Source: an uncultured Clostridium sp. (GTDB lineage: Bacteria; Bacillota; Clostridia; TANB77; CAG-508). Taken from it: a DNA stretch of 33,172 nt. Positions 8,601 to 15,735 of the stretch are shown in pieces (the stretch's first letter is position 1; the number at the start of each line of letters is the position of its first letter). The DNA is taken from NCBI GenBank assembly GCA_900553405.1, contig USDF01000015.1, forward strand, positions 1 through 33,172, in the 5' to 3' direction. The position numbers and the translations under genes are program-made. The notes below the pieces were generated by a model. It was not told where the DNA came from and searched no databases. It saw only the letters and a list, made by a program, of their open reading frames with translations.

Positions 8601-9364
8601 AACAACTTGAAAAATTAAAATATTCATACACAACACTTAAAGAATACACAGATAAAGAGCTTTTATCAATGGAAAAAGAAATGCTAGGAATATATATATC
8701 TGGTCATCCTTTAGCAGAATTAAAAGAAATTATTGAAAAAAATACAAATATAAGCACATTAAAAATAAGAGAAGGATTAGAAGAACTAGCACAAACAGGA
8801 AAATTTCCGTACAAAGATGGACAAACAGTAAAATTCATAGGAATAATAAATTCAATAAAGAAAAAATACACAAAAAATAACAAAATAATGGCTTTTGTTA
8901 CACTAGAAGATTTATATGGAAGTATGGAAACAGTAGTATTTGAAAATGTATATACACAATCAGCAAATAGCTTAATAGAAGATAATATAGTGCTAGTAGA
9001 AGGACGATTAAGCATTAGAGAAGATGAAGAAAGCGTAAGCATAGTAGCCAGCAAAATACAAAATGTTGACGCAAAGTTAGAATCTACTAATGATTCATCT
9101 GTTAGTGCAAGAACTGAAGGAATAAAAAAGATAAATAATCTAGAAATAGATATTACCAATTTAAGTGAAGAAGTGAAAGATAAATTAAGAGGAGCACTTA
9201 AATTCTTTGCAGGAGATAGAAACAATACAGCATTATTTATATTAAATGGAGAAAGCAAATTACCAGCAGGAGGAATTTTCTTAAATGGAAATACTCTAAA
9301 TGAAATAGAAGAAATAGTAGGGAAAGAAAATTGTAAAATTCAAGGAGATATGAAATGGAGTTAA
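5669..9364 (+). CDS. dnaE: DNA polymerase III alpha subunit (DnaE)
   Basis: Replicative polymerase of the C family (1231 aa). The N-terminal PHP domain (about 4-205) shows HIHSEFSLLDG and ITDHGAMFG with its metal-ligand histidines intact. The polymerase core shows GPGRGSGAGS and catalytic aspartates in PDFDVDF (D443, D445); helix-hairpin-helix and OB-fold (about 1050-1125) regions follow. No 3'-5' exonuclease insert is present, so this is DnaE rather than PolC. GTG start with AGGGAG 8 nt upstream. It is longer than most relatives because of about 42 residues at 312-354, between the PHP and palm domains, encoded by two in-frame REP-like repeats. The catalytic aspartates sit about that many residues later than in E. 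coli DnaE (401/403). The last codons overlap the next gene. Confidence 0.97.
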   Translation: MGNFVHLHIHSEFSLLDGANRIKDIPVIAKELGMDAIAITDHGAMFGVIDFYKACKANGVKPIIGCEVYVAPRTRHDKDPKLDSKYNHLILLAKDMTGYRNLSKLVSLSYTEGFYYKPRIDKEILEKYHEGLVCSSACLAGEISQAILANDMEEAKKAALWFKNLFGEDYYLEIQNNGVKEQVLVNQKLIELSKELNIPLVATNDAHYSRREDAYNHEVLLCIQTGKKMSDEDRMRFDTDELYIKSPEEMSDYFSNVPEAIENTVKIAEKCNVEFEFGHTILPNYDVPEGYATHYDYIEDLTKKGLIKRYGTKGTDSPLGTFPNGADKEKNKKIELPKGTDSPLRNVPNGNGSYEELPEEIRKRVEYELGVIKKMGYVDYFLIVWDYINYAKTHDIPVGPGRGSGAGSIVAYAIGITDIDPIKYNLLFERFLNPERISMPDFDVDFCYEKRDKVIEYVCKKYGYDHVSQIITFGTMSARMVIRDVARVLDVPYAEADKLAKMIPNEIHITIKKALEQNRELNTLYETDVEIKKLLDIAMALEGMPRQASTHACGIVITKDPVDTYVPLYVRDGNISTQYIMTTLEELGLLKMDFLGLRTLTVIKDTIDLVKKDKGIPVEFDKNMNDPKVYKLWQEGNSVGIFQFESQGMTNFMRELKPDSLEDIIAGVSLYRPGPMDQIPRYIANKKDPEHAVYTHPALKPILEVTYGCMVYQEQVMQIVRDLAGYSLGRADLVRRAMGKKKLDVMAKEREIFINGQVDENGNVVVPGCVRNGIDEKSANKIFDEMAEFAKYAFNKSHAAAYAVVSYQTAYLKAYYPEEFMAATLNSFLGNLDKVPYYIEECKRLKIDILKPDINKSETKFTVDNGKIRFGLGSIKNVGVAAVNAVVEERQKNGEYKSFTDFCERIQAEAVNKKCIESLIKSGAFDEFEQTRSTLMASFEDIIDAISDSSRKNIKGQVSMFDLGGLGGSESSSEEDEKQLEKLKYSYTTLKEYTDKELLSMEKEMLGIYISGHPLAELKEIIEKNTNISTLKIREGLEELAQTGKFPYKDGQTVKFIGIINSIKKKYTKNNKIMAFVTLEDLYGSMETVVFENVYTQSANSLIEDNIVLVEGRLSIREDEESVSIVASKIQNVDAKLESTNDSSVSARTEGIKKINNLEIDITNLSEEVKDKLRGALKFFAGDRNNTALFILNGESKLPAGGIFLNGNTLNEIEEIVGKENCKIQGDMKWS
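6608..6642. repeat. REP-like element, copy 1, inside dnaE
   Basis: A 35-nt unit beginning GGGACAGATTCACCTTTA and ending CCTAATGG. Its 3' half reads GGGACGTTTCC, the exact reverse complement of the matching part of the rlmB copy. It encodes GTDSPLGTFPNG in the dnaE frame. Confidence 0.75.
6683..6717. repeat. REP-like element, copy 2, inside dnaE
   Basis: This lies 75 nt after copy 1, the same length and phase, with identical outer bases. Its 3' half is AGAAACGTCCC, so GGGAC at the left pairs with GTCCC at 6707-6711. It encodes GTDSPLRNVPNG. Confidence 0.75.
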
Positions 9365-9786
9365 AAATAAATAACGATAAAAATTTTGAAGAAGAGATTG
9401 GTAAACAATTGCATCAATTCAATAAAAAGAATTGTGAATATATTCAAAAGAACTCTACAGAAAGACACAATAATACAAAAAAATATAATATAGCAATTTA
9501 CGACAAAGAAAGATTAATAGGAGGCGCTATAGGATTTATTAGATATGAGTGGTATTTTTTAGAAGAATTATGGATAGAAGAGGAATATAGAAAAAAAGGA
9601 ATAGGAACTAAAATTATAAATGAAATTGAAAAGATAGCAAAAGAAAATAAGGCATTAGGAATAAGGGTAGAAACTTGGAGTTTTCAAGCTAAAGGATTTT
9701 ATGAAAAGATGGGATTTCTTGTGTACGCTGAATTTGAAGATTGCCCACCAGGAACAATAGACTATTCTTTAAGAAAGAAATTTTAA
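9355..9786 (+). CDS. GNAT family N-acetyltransferase
   Basis: A 143-aa single-domain acetyltransferase. The acetyl-CoA-binding motif A is LWIEEEYRKKGIGTK (about 79-93, with RKKGIG matching the R/Q-x-x-G-x-G/A pyrophosphate loop). Motif B is FQAKGFYEKMGF (about 111-122). The gene overlaps the end of dnaE by 10 nt, and its AAGGAG (9342-9347) lies inside dnaE, so the two are translationally coupled. The acceptor substrate is unknown; nothing in the sequence separates small-molecule from protein acetylation. Confidence 0.9.
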   Translation: MELKINNDKNFEEEIGKQLHQFNKKNCEYIQKNSTERHNNTKKYNIAIYDKERLIGGAIGFIRYEWYFLEELWIEEEYRKKGIGTKIINEIEKIAKENKALGIRVETWSFQAKGFYEKMGFLVYAEFEDCPPGTIDYSLRKKF

Positions 9787-9900
9787 ATAGAGAAAATAGA
9801 TTTCTTAAATGAAAATAAATATAGAAGATTTAAAACCATGGTTAAATGAAATTCAAGATGCAAAAGCATAGAATAATAAAATATAAGATGGAGAAGAAGC

Positions 9901-9929
9901 TTGAAATTTTATGTAAAAAATACTATAAT
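9901..9929 (+). promoter_or_regulatory. Promoter of the DUF4236 gene
   Basis: TTGAAA at 9901-9906 and TATAAT at 9924-9929 with a 17-nt spacer. Between this and the end of the GNAT gene there is only a 20-codon ORF (9809-9871) with no clear ribosome binding site. Confidence 0.7.
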
Positions 9930-10007
9930 ATAATTATATTATAAATTATAGAGCCCTCTTGTGTTAGGAGAGAGCAAGTATACTTATTTTTGAAAGGAGA
10001 CATTTGT

Positions 10008-10187
10008 ATGGGTATTAGCTATCAAAAACGGATTAAGGTTGGAGACGGCACTTTCTTAAATATCAGTAAAAGTGGTGTTTCTATAAGTCAGAAAGTAGGT
10101 AAAATTACAATCAATTCAAAAGGAACAACCACTGTCAACCTTGGAAAAGGGGTAACTTACCGTACATCCAAGAAAAAGAAAAAATAA
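10008..10187 (+). CDS. DUF4236-like small basic protein
   Basis: A 59-aa protein opening MGISYQKRIKVGDGTFLN and continuing with ISKSGVSIS, KITINSKGTTTVN and GVTYRTS, ending in a poly-lysine tail. The order R/K-K-x-I-K-(V/I), NISKSGVS, (N)SKG and G-x-(T/S)YRT matches the small DUF4236 family found in many bacteria and on mobile elements. I use the ATG at 10008, preceded by AAAGGAG with an 8-nt gap; the TTG 18 nt upstream contains that ribosome binding site and is unlikely. Base and codon use is richer in G/C than the flanking genes. The gene has its own promoter and terminator. Function is unknown; the basic tail could bind nucleic acid, which is speculation. Confidence 0.75.
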   Translation: MGISYQKRIKVGDGTFLNISKSGVSISQKVGKITINSKGTTTVNLGKGVTYRTSKKKKK

Positions 10188-10196
10188 TTGTACTAA

Positions 10197-10242
10197 AAAA
10201 AGAGTAGGTAAAAATACAATGAATTTTACCTACTCTTTTTTT
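10197..10242. terminator. Terminator of the DUF4236 gene
   Basis: AAAAGAGTAGGTAAAA pairs with TTTTACCTACTCTTTT, with A and T tracts on the two sides, so it can work in both directions. Confidence 0.9.
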
Positions 10243-10281
10243 ATATACTTTTTTAGTTTTATATAAAATGTTTTACATAAT

Positions 10282-10310
10282 TTGACTTTTTAGTAGAAAT
10301 TTAGTATAAT
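10282..10310 (+). promoter_or_regulatory. Promoter of the read-through ORF
   Basis: TTGACT at 10282-10287 and TATAAT at 10305-10310 with a 17-nt spacer. The leader that follows is about 130 nt long. Confidence 0.75.
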
Positions 10311-10362
10311 AAAAACTGGTATTTAGTGTTATATATATCAAAGGCAAATTGACTTTGGTAGC

Positions 10363-10394
10363 CTAAAGTGTATATGCACAAATGCACTCTTTAG
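10363..10394 (+). promoter_or_regulatory. Leader hairpin upstream of the read-through ORF
   Basis: CTAAAG-TGTAT pairs with ATGCA-CT-CTTTAG (two bases bulged). It is followed by an extra AAAGGAGA not tied to any long ORF, then by the true AAAGGAG at 10431. Purpose unknown. Confidence 0.35.
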
Positions 10395-10447
10395 AAAGGA
10401 GATAGAAAACTATTAACTAAATAACGCAGAAAGGAGAAAATATATTC

Positions 10448-11815
10448 GTGGAAAAAGAACTTTTAACTTTGATTCCGAAGCGATTTTTATGTCCTATTTG
10501 CGGCGGATGGCATAAATGGAAACATTCACATCCATTGGAATATTATGATTCCAATTCTCCAGCAGAATTTACAGAATCTCCGAAAGACTGTGCTAATGAC
10601 CGGTACACGATTTTTGTTGATGATGAATACTTGTATTATACTACTGGAAAGATGTGTGGGCATGCTAACTTAAATCTCAATGGAAAGATTCAAATTGAAT
10701 CCATCATTGAGAATGATGACCAGCCTATTGTTACGTTTGATGTTCCGTTCAAAGCTGAAAATAAAGTAGGAAGAGATGAATATGATTGCAGCGGTTGTGA
10801 TTGGTGCTCTGAATGTAATCTCATTAAGCTCAGTGAAAATGGTGATTCTATTCACATGAAAATTCCATTGGGGTTTGAATTTGAACAGAGTGATTACATG
10901 AGATTCGCAAAAATGGGTAAAATTGCACACAAAAAAATTAAGGAGGATGCTACTATGAAAAATAACATTTTTAACCTGAATCTGGAATTTGGTCCCAACA
11001 AGGATGAAAACATCGCAAGCACATTGATGGGTATTGCTGTTAAGAATGAGGACAACTGGCGGATATATGACAAGAAGAAGAAGGAAATTACTGATGTCGG
11101 TGACATACAGCTTGGCAATCTTCCTATCTTCATTCTGCCTACTACCAAACTTAATGAGGGAGACCTCATTAAAGATGCTAGCGAATACTACTATGTAATG
11201 AAAGTTGAGAAGGAAAGTACACAGACCCTGTGTGCCAAGACTGGTGAGATGAAGACCATTATTCCCATTAAGAATGTTCTGGGCTTCAGCTGCTATTCCA
11301 AGGTTAGCGCTTTCAGCGATTTCATCAACGTGGGCGAAGACTTCGATGTTGAAAAGCTGGCTCTCATGTCTACAATGTGCGGACAGAACGGTAAAGATAG
11401 TGGTCAGATGAACCAGTTAGTTCCGCTGATGCTTTTCAAGGACAAACTTGGCGGTGATGACGACATGATGAAGATAATGTTAATGACCTCCATGATGTCT
11501 ACTCCGACAGAAGATGGTGACCAGAGTGCCACTATGAATCCGTTACTTCTGCCGATGCTTTTCAAGGACAAACTTGGCGGTGATGACGACATGATGAAGA
11601 TGATGTTAATGACTTCCATGATGGATGGCAGTAAGACAGGAAACAACAATCCTACTATGGGTTACCTGATGCTCGACATGCTTATGAGCAAGAAAGAAGA
11701 ACCTAAAGAATCTCAAAAAGAAGCTCCAAAAAGGGCTCCTAAAAAAGCTCCTAGAAAAGCTCCTAATGATGATTCTGATGAGCAGCCTAAGACTGATGAT
11801 GGTACTGAAAAATAA
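10448..11815 (+). CDS. Unrecognised zinc-ribbon/Met-rich protein, probable two-gene read-through
   Basis: A 455-aa protein in two unlike parts. Residues 1-169 carry probable zinc-binding sites: CPIC near residue 18 and a C-x2-C-x2-C-x2-C run in DCSGCDWCSEC. Residues 170-455 begin MKNNIFNLNLEFG, a globular beta-rich region, then two near-identical Met/Leu-rich 42-residue repeats (FKDKLGGDDDMMK), and a Lys/Ala/Pro-rich tail. Residue 170 is an ATG preceded by a perfect AAGGAGG with an 8-nt gap, so the second part was probably, or still is, a separate gene. The GTG at 10448 has AAAGGAG 10 nt upstream. G/C content and codon choice (CTG, CTC, CGG, GGC) differ from neighbours, most strongly in the second half, suggesting transfer. 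I do not know its function; a phage or plasmid origin is inference. Confidence 0.7.
   Translation: MEKELLTLIPKRFLCPICGGWHKWKHSHPLEYYDSNSPAEFTESPKDCANDRYTIFVDDEYLYYTTGKMCGHANLNLNGKIQIESIIENDDQPIVTFDVPFKAENKVGRDEYDCSGCDWCSECNLIKLSENGDSIHMKIPLGFEFEQSDYMRFAKMGKIAHKKIKEDATMKNNIFNLNLEFGPNKDENIASTLMGIAVKNEDNWRIYDKKKKEITDVGDIQLGNLPIFILPTTKLNEGDLIKDASEYYYVMKVEKESTQTLCAKTGEMKTIIPIKNVLGFSCYSKVSAFSDFINVGEDFDVEKLALMSTMCGQNGKDSGQMNQLVPLMLFKDKLGGDDDMMKIMLMTSMMSTPTEDGDQSATMNPLLLPMLFKDKLGGDDDMMKMMLMTSMMDGSKTGNNNPTMGYLMLDMLMSKKEEPKESQKEAPKRAPKKAPRKAPNDDSDEQPKTDDGTEK
10940..10957 (+). promoter_or_regulatory. Internal ribosome binding site and start codon
   Basis: AAGGAGG (10940-10946), an 8-nt spacer and ATG (10955-10957) lie in frame inside the larger ORF. 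It is as good as any start signal in this window and would give a 286-aa protein ending at 11815. Confidence 0.7.
11428..11623 (+). repeat. Tandem duplication, 126-nt period
   Basis: The 70 nt at 11428-11497 recur at 11554-11623 with two substitutions. Each encodes a FKDKLGGDDDMMK block followed by a Met-rich helix. Confidence 0.9.
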
Positions 11816-11855
11816 ATGCAAACAAAACCAATTCAATAGTTTCTATCTCTAATCG

Positions 11856-11890
11856 AATCCCTCAAGGTACTGCCTTGGGGGATTTCTTTT
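11856..11890 (+). terminator. Terminator closing the foreign-composition insert
   Basis: AATCCC-CAAGG pairs with CCTTG-GGGATT, followed by TCTTTT. Confidence 0.85.
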
Positions 11891-11964
11891 ATATAATAAG
11901 GAAGTTTATAAATAAAAAATAAGATAAAAAAATAAATTATACAAATAAAATTATGCCCTAGGAC

Positions 11965-11992
11965 TTGCAATATCTTAAAAATGTGATATAAT
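11965..11992 (+). promoter_or_regulatory. Promoter of tig
   Basis: TTGCAA at 11965-11970 and TATAAT at 11987-11992, 16-nt spacer, 43 nt before the tig start. Confidence 0.6.
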
Positions 11993-12035
11993 AAACAAGC
12001 TAAATATTATGTGTAGCGTGAAAGGATGAAGAAAA

Positions 12036-13319
12036 ATGAGTATGAAAGTTGAAAAAACAGACAAAAAAAATGAAGTAAAATTAAGCTTTACAATTGAAGC
12101 TTCTAAATTTGAAGAAGCAATACAAAAAGTATATGTAAAAAGTGCAAAATATTTTAATATTCCAGGATTTAGAAAAGGAAAGGCACCATATAAAATAGTT
12201 GAAAAACAATATGGAGCACAAATATTCTATGAGGATGCTTTTAATGAAGTAGCAGGAGAAGTTTATGAAAAAGAATTAACAGATGCTAAAATAGAAGCAG
12301 TAAGCAGACCTGAAATAGACATTATCCAAATGGAAAAAGGAAAAGACTTAATTTTTACAGCAGTAGTACAAACTAAGCCAGAAGTAACATTAGGAAAATA
12401 TAAAGGTATAGAACTTAAAAAAGTAGAGTATAATGTAGAAGAAAAAGACATAGACCATGAAATTGGACATATGCAAGAAAGAAATGCAAGACTTGTAAAT
12501 GTTGAAGATAGACCAGTTGAAAAAAATGACACAACAGTTATCGATTTCGAAGGTTTTGTAGATGGTGTTGCATTTGAAGGTGGAAAAGCAGAAAACCACG
12601 AATTAGTAATTGGAAGTAACACATTTATTCCAGGATTTGAAGACCAAATTATTGGTATGAAAATAGGAGAAGAAAAAGACATAAATGTAACATTCCCAGA
12701 AGAATACTTCTCTAAAGATTTAGCTGGAAAAGCTGCAGTATTTAAAGTAAAACTACATGAAATAAAGAAAAAAGAATTACCAGCAGTTGATGATGAATTT
12801 GCAAAAGATGTTAGCGAATTCGATACAATCAAAGAATTAAAAGATTCTATAAAAGAAAAATTAGAAGAAGAAAATAAAAATAAAGCAAAATATGAGACAG
12901 AAGAAGAAGCTATAAAAACAGTATGCGACAATACTGAAATCGATATTCCATCAGGAATGATTGAAACAGAAACAGACAATATGATAAAAGACATTGAACA
13001 AAGATTAATGTATCAAGGATTAAATTTTGCACAATATCTTCAAATGATGGGTAAAACAGAAGAAGATATGAGAAAAGAAATGAAAGAACAAGCTGAAAGA
13101 CAAGTAAAAACAAAACTTGTATTAGGAGCAATAGTTGAAGCAGAAAAAATAGAAGCAACAGACGAAGAAGTAAAAGCAAAATTAGAAGAAATGGCTACTA
13201 TGTATGGAAAAGATGCAAAAGACTTAGAAGCAAATGAAAGCTTAAAAGCATACATTGCAGAATCTGTAAAAACAGAAAAAGCAATTAGTTTCATAGTAGA
13301 TAATGCAAAAATAAAATAG
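12036..13319 (+). CDS. tig: Trigger factor, ribosome-bound chaperone and prolyl isomerase
   Basis: Binds the ribosome near the exit tunnel and shields nascent chains. The 427-aa length is normal. The ribosome-binding signature is GFRKGKAP (residues 44-51). An FKBP-type PPIase domain follows (about 155-245), with DTTVIDFEGFVDG and FPEEYFSKDLAGK, and then the long helical C-terminal chaperone arms. AAAGGA at 12021-12026 fits the ATG at 12036 better than the in-frame ATG at 12042. Gene order tig-clpP-clpX is the widely conserved one, linking folding of new proteins with ClpXP proteolysis. Confidence 0.97.
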   Translation: MSMKVEKTDKKNEVKLSFTIEASKFEEAIQKVYVKSAKYFNIPGFRKGKAPYKIVEKQYGAQIFYEDAFNEVAGEVYEKELTDAKIEAVSRPEIDIIQMEKGKDLIFTAVVQTKPEVTLGKYKGIELKKVEYNVEEKDIDHEIGHMQERNARLVNVEDRPVEKNDTTVIDFEGFVDGVAFEGGKAENHELVIGSNTFIPGFEDQIIGMKIGEEKDINVTFPEEYFSKDLAGKAAVFKVKLHEIKKKELPAVDDEFAKDVSEFDTIKELKDSIKEKLEEENKNKAKYETEEEAIKTVCDNTEIDIPSGMIETETDNMIKDIEQRLMYQGLNFAQYLQMMGKTEEDMRKEMKEQAERQVKTKLVLGAIVEAEKIEATDEEVKAKLEEMATMYGKDAKDLEANESLKAYIAESVKTEKAISFIVDNAKIK

Positions 13320-13359
13320 AAAAATAAATGGAGGAAAGTTAGGGGTAAAATTATTTTTA

Positions 13360-13397
13360 AAATAAGTAAAGTTGCCACTAGCTTTTCTTACTTATTT
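13360..13397 (+). promoter_or_regulatory. Hairpin in the tig-clpP gap
   Basis: AAATAAGTAA (13360-13369) pairs with TTACTTATTT (13388-13397). No T-tract follows, so it is more likely an mRNA-processing or stability structure than a terminator. I see no clear CtsR-type operator in this 206-nt gap. Confidence 0.4.
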
Positions 13398-13525
13398 AAA
13401 CAATTCAGAGGAATAATATTAACCAGTTAATCATTAATTCATAAGGAAAATACTTTATCAAGGGAAAAAATGAAAGAAGGTTAAAATGTGTGTCCACTGA
13501 CTTATATAAAAGGAGGAATTTTTAA

Positions 13526-14131
13526 ATGAACGAAAGAAATAGTTTAGTACCATATGTTATTGAACAAACAGCAAAAGGGGAAAGATCATACGATATTTAT
13601 TCAAGATTATTAAAAGACAGAATTATATTTTTAGGAGAAGATGTTAATCCAACATCAGCAAGTTTAGTAATTGCACAATTACTATTCCTAGAATCAGAAG
13701 ATCCAGATAAAGAAATATCTTTATATATAAATAGCCCAGGAGGTTCAATTTCAGACGGAATGGGAATAGTAGATACAATGAATTATATTAAATGTCCAGT
13801 ATCTACAATATGTATTGGTATGGCTGCAAGCATGGGAGCAGTATTATTAGCCGCAGGAGAAAAAGGTAGAAGATTTGCTACACCAAATGCAGAAATATTA
13901 ATTCACCAACCACTAATAGGTGGAAACGGAATTTCAGGACAAACAACTGAAATAAAAATTCATGCAGACCATATGATAAAAACAAGAGAAAAATTAAATA
14001 AATTCTTAAGTGCAAGAACAGGTCAATCTTTAGAAACAATTGAAAAAGATACAGAAAGAGATAACTATATGACTGCAGAAGAAGCATTAAAATATGGTTT
14101 AATAGATGGAATTATGGAGAAAAGAAGTTAA
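13526..14131 (+). CDS. clpP: ATP-dependent Clp protease proteolytic subunit
   Basis: Serine peptidase that forms the tetradecameric chamber of ClpXP. The 201-aa length is standard. The catalytic triad is Ser102 (GMAASMGA), His127 (LIHQPL) and Asp175 (EKDTERD), all intact. NSPGGS and the C-terminal YGLIDGI are also typical. AAAGGAGG precedes the ATG by the usual gap. It lies between tig and clpX, the ATPase that feeds it. There is no propeptide of note. Confidence 0.98.
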   Translation: MNERNSLVPYVIEQTAKGERSYDIYSRLLKDRIIFLGEDVNPTSASLVIAQLLFLESEDPDKEISLYINSPGGSISDGMGIVDTMNYIKCPVSTICIGMAASMGAVLLAAGEKGRRFATPNAEILIHQPLIGGNGISGQTTEIKIHADHMIKTREKLNKFLSARTGQSLETIEKDTERDNYMTAEEALKYGLIDGIMEKRS

Positions 14132-14229
14132 AATAGAGAATTGATGTGTAACATTAAAAATAAAAATGAGATAAGGAAAAAGAAAGTTTTAAATAAAAAA
14201 CTTTAAAGTTGAAGAAAAGGGAGAAAAAA

Positions 14230-15543
14230 ATGGCAAAAGGCGAAAAAAACATAAAATGTTCATTTTGTGGAAAATCACAAGATGCAGTAGAAAGAATAAT
14301 TGCAGGACCTGGTGTGTTTATTTGCGATGAATGTATAAAAGTTTGTTCAAATATTTTAGAGGATGAATCTTTTGATGATAATGAATTTAACTATACATTA
14401 AACAATGAAAAAGATAAATTACCAGCACCAGCAGAAATAAAAAAAGTTTTAGATAGCTATGTAATAGGTCAAGAAGATGCTAAAAAAACATTAGCTGTTG
14501 CAGTGTACAACCATTATAAACGTATATATAATCCACAAAAAAGTGATGATGACGTAGAAATTCAAAAAAGTAATGTTTTGTTATTAGGACCAACAGGATG
14601 TGGAAAAACACTTCTTGCACAAACACTTGCAAAAATATTGAAAGTACCATTTGCAATAGCAGATGCTACAACATTAACAGAAGCAGGTTATGTTGGTGAA
14701 GATGTAGAAAACATTTTATTAAAGCTAATTCAAAATGCAGACTATGACATAGAAAAAGCAGAAAAAGGAATAGTATATATAGATGAAATAGATAAAATAA
14801 CAAGAAAATCAGAAAATCCATCTATAACTAGAGATGTAAGTGGTGAAGGTGTACAACAAGCATTACTAAAAATAGTAGAAGGAACAATAGCATCTGTTCC
14901 ACCACAAGGCGGAAGAAAGCATCCACATCAAGAGCTTTTACAAATAAATACAGAAAATATACTATTCATTTGTGGAGGAGCATTTGAAGGGTTAGATAAA
15001 ATTATAAATGAGCGTACAGGTAAAAAAGCAATAGGATTTGGAGCAAATGTTCAGAGTCAAAAAGAAATAGATAAATATAAAATTTATGAACAACTATTAC
15101 CACAAGATTTATTAAAATTTGGTCTAATACCAGAATTTGTAGGAAGACTTCCAATAGTTGCAACTTTAAGAGAATTAGACAGAGAAGCACTTATAGATAT
15201 AGTTACAAAACCAAAAAATGCTTTAGTAAAACAATACAAAAAATTATTAGAATTAGACAATGTAGAACTAGAATTTGAAAAAGAAGCATTAGAAGTTATT
15301 GTAGATAAAGCAATAGAAAGAAAAACGGGTGCAAGAGGACTTCGTTCTATAATAGAAGAAATAATGAGAGATATTATGTTTGATATTCCATCAAATCCTA
15401 AAATAGAAAAATGCATAATAACAAAAGAAACAGTATTAGAAAAGAAAGCACCAACACTTATTATAAATGACAAAAAAGAGGTTGCAAAAAGTGGAGAAAA
15501 ACCACAAAGAAAAAACACAAATAAAAAAATAGAAACAGCATAA
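14230..15543 (+). CDS. clpX: ATP-dependent Clp protease ATP-binding subunit ClpX
   Basis: AAA+ unfoldase that recognises tagged substrates and feeds ClpP. The N-terminal zinc-binding domain uses C10, C13, C32 and C35. Walker A is GPTGCGKT (120-127), pore loop GYVGEDV (153-159), Walker B IVYIDEID (181-188), and the sensor-2 region is KTGARGLRSIIEE. The ATG at 14230 has AAGGGAG 6-7 nt upstream; a TTG 21 nt earlier would add a basic leader that relatives lack. Length 437 aa, with a short Lys-rich tail. Lon, which often follows in other Clostridia, is not next door. Confidence 0.98.
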   Translation: MAKGEKNIKCSFCGKSQDAVERIIAGPGVFICDECIKVCSNILEDESFDDNEFNYTLNNEKDKLPAPAEIKKVLDSYVIGQEDAKKTLAVAVYNHYKRIYNPQKSDDDVEIQKSNVLLLGPTGCGKTLLAQTLAKILKVPFAIADATTLTEAGYVGEDVENILLKLIQNADYDIEKAEKGIVYIDEIDKITRKSENPSITRDVSGEGVQQALLKIVEGTIASVPPQGGRKHPHQELLQINTENILFICGGAFEGLDKIINERTGKKAIGFGANVQSQKEIDKYKIYEQLLPQDLLKFGLIPEFVGRLPIVATLRELDREALIDIVTKPKNALVKQYKKLLELDNVELEFEKEALEVIVDKAIERKTGARGLRSIIEEIMRDIMFDIPSNPKIEKCIITKETVLEKKAPTLIINDKKEVAKSGEKPQRKNTNKKIETA

Positions 15544-15567
15544 AAGGAGTTAAACACTCCTTTTTTT
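15543..15567 (+). terminator. Terminator of clpX
   Basis: AAAGGAGT pairs with ACTCCTTT around a 4-nt loop, with a T-tract. It overlaps the last base of the clpX stop codon. Confidence 0.85.
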
Positions 15568-15580
15568 CTATACTAGATAA

Positions 15581-15648
15581 ATATGGCGAGCTTAAGATTT
15601 CATTAAAATTTACATTTAATAGAAAAACTTAAGTTTGTTTTTTTGTAG
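15581..15648 (+). repeat. 68-bp hairpin element, copy A (terminator-like)
   Basis: Starts ATATGGCGAGC and ends with a T-tract and TAG. It has 56 of 68 positions identical, without gaps, to the element at 28403. The stem CGAGCTTAAG/CTTAAGTTTG encloses a loop containing TTACAT that is conserved between copies. It lies just after a complete clpX terminator, so a second terminator here would be redundant. Confidence 0.65.
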
Positions 15649-15676
15649 TTTAAATTCTATTTAAATTGTAATTTTT

Positions 15677-15706
15677 TTGACAAGTTATCAAGTTTTATTG
15701 TATAAT
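15677..15706 (+). promoter_or_regulatory. Promoter of the gene cluster at 15.7-20.4 kb
   Basis: TTGACA at 15677-15682 and TATAAT at 15701-15706, 18-nt spacer, 30 nt before the first start codon. Confidence 0.75.
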
Positions 15707-15735
15707 GAGTTTACTATAAAAAGGGGAAAATAGCT

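Noticed and set aside
8704..9258. 184-aa minus-strand ORF inside dnaE
   Set aside because: Antisense shadow; composition mirrors the sense Lys/Glu codons.
12263..12994. 243-aa minus-strand ORF inside tig
   Set aside because: Ser/Phe-rich mirror of the trigger factor; no start signal or family.
14209..14229. TTG start extending ClpX by seven residues
   Set aside because: The ClpX family starts at the zinc-binding domain and the ATG at 14230 has a well-placed AAGGGAG, which the longer form would include.
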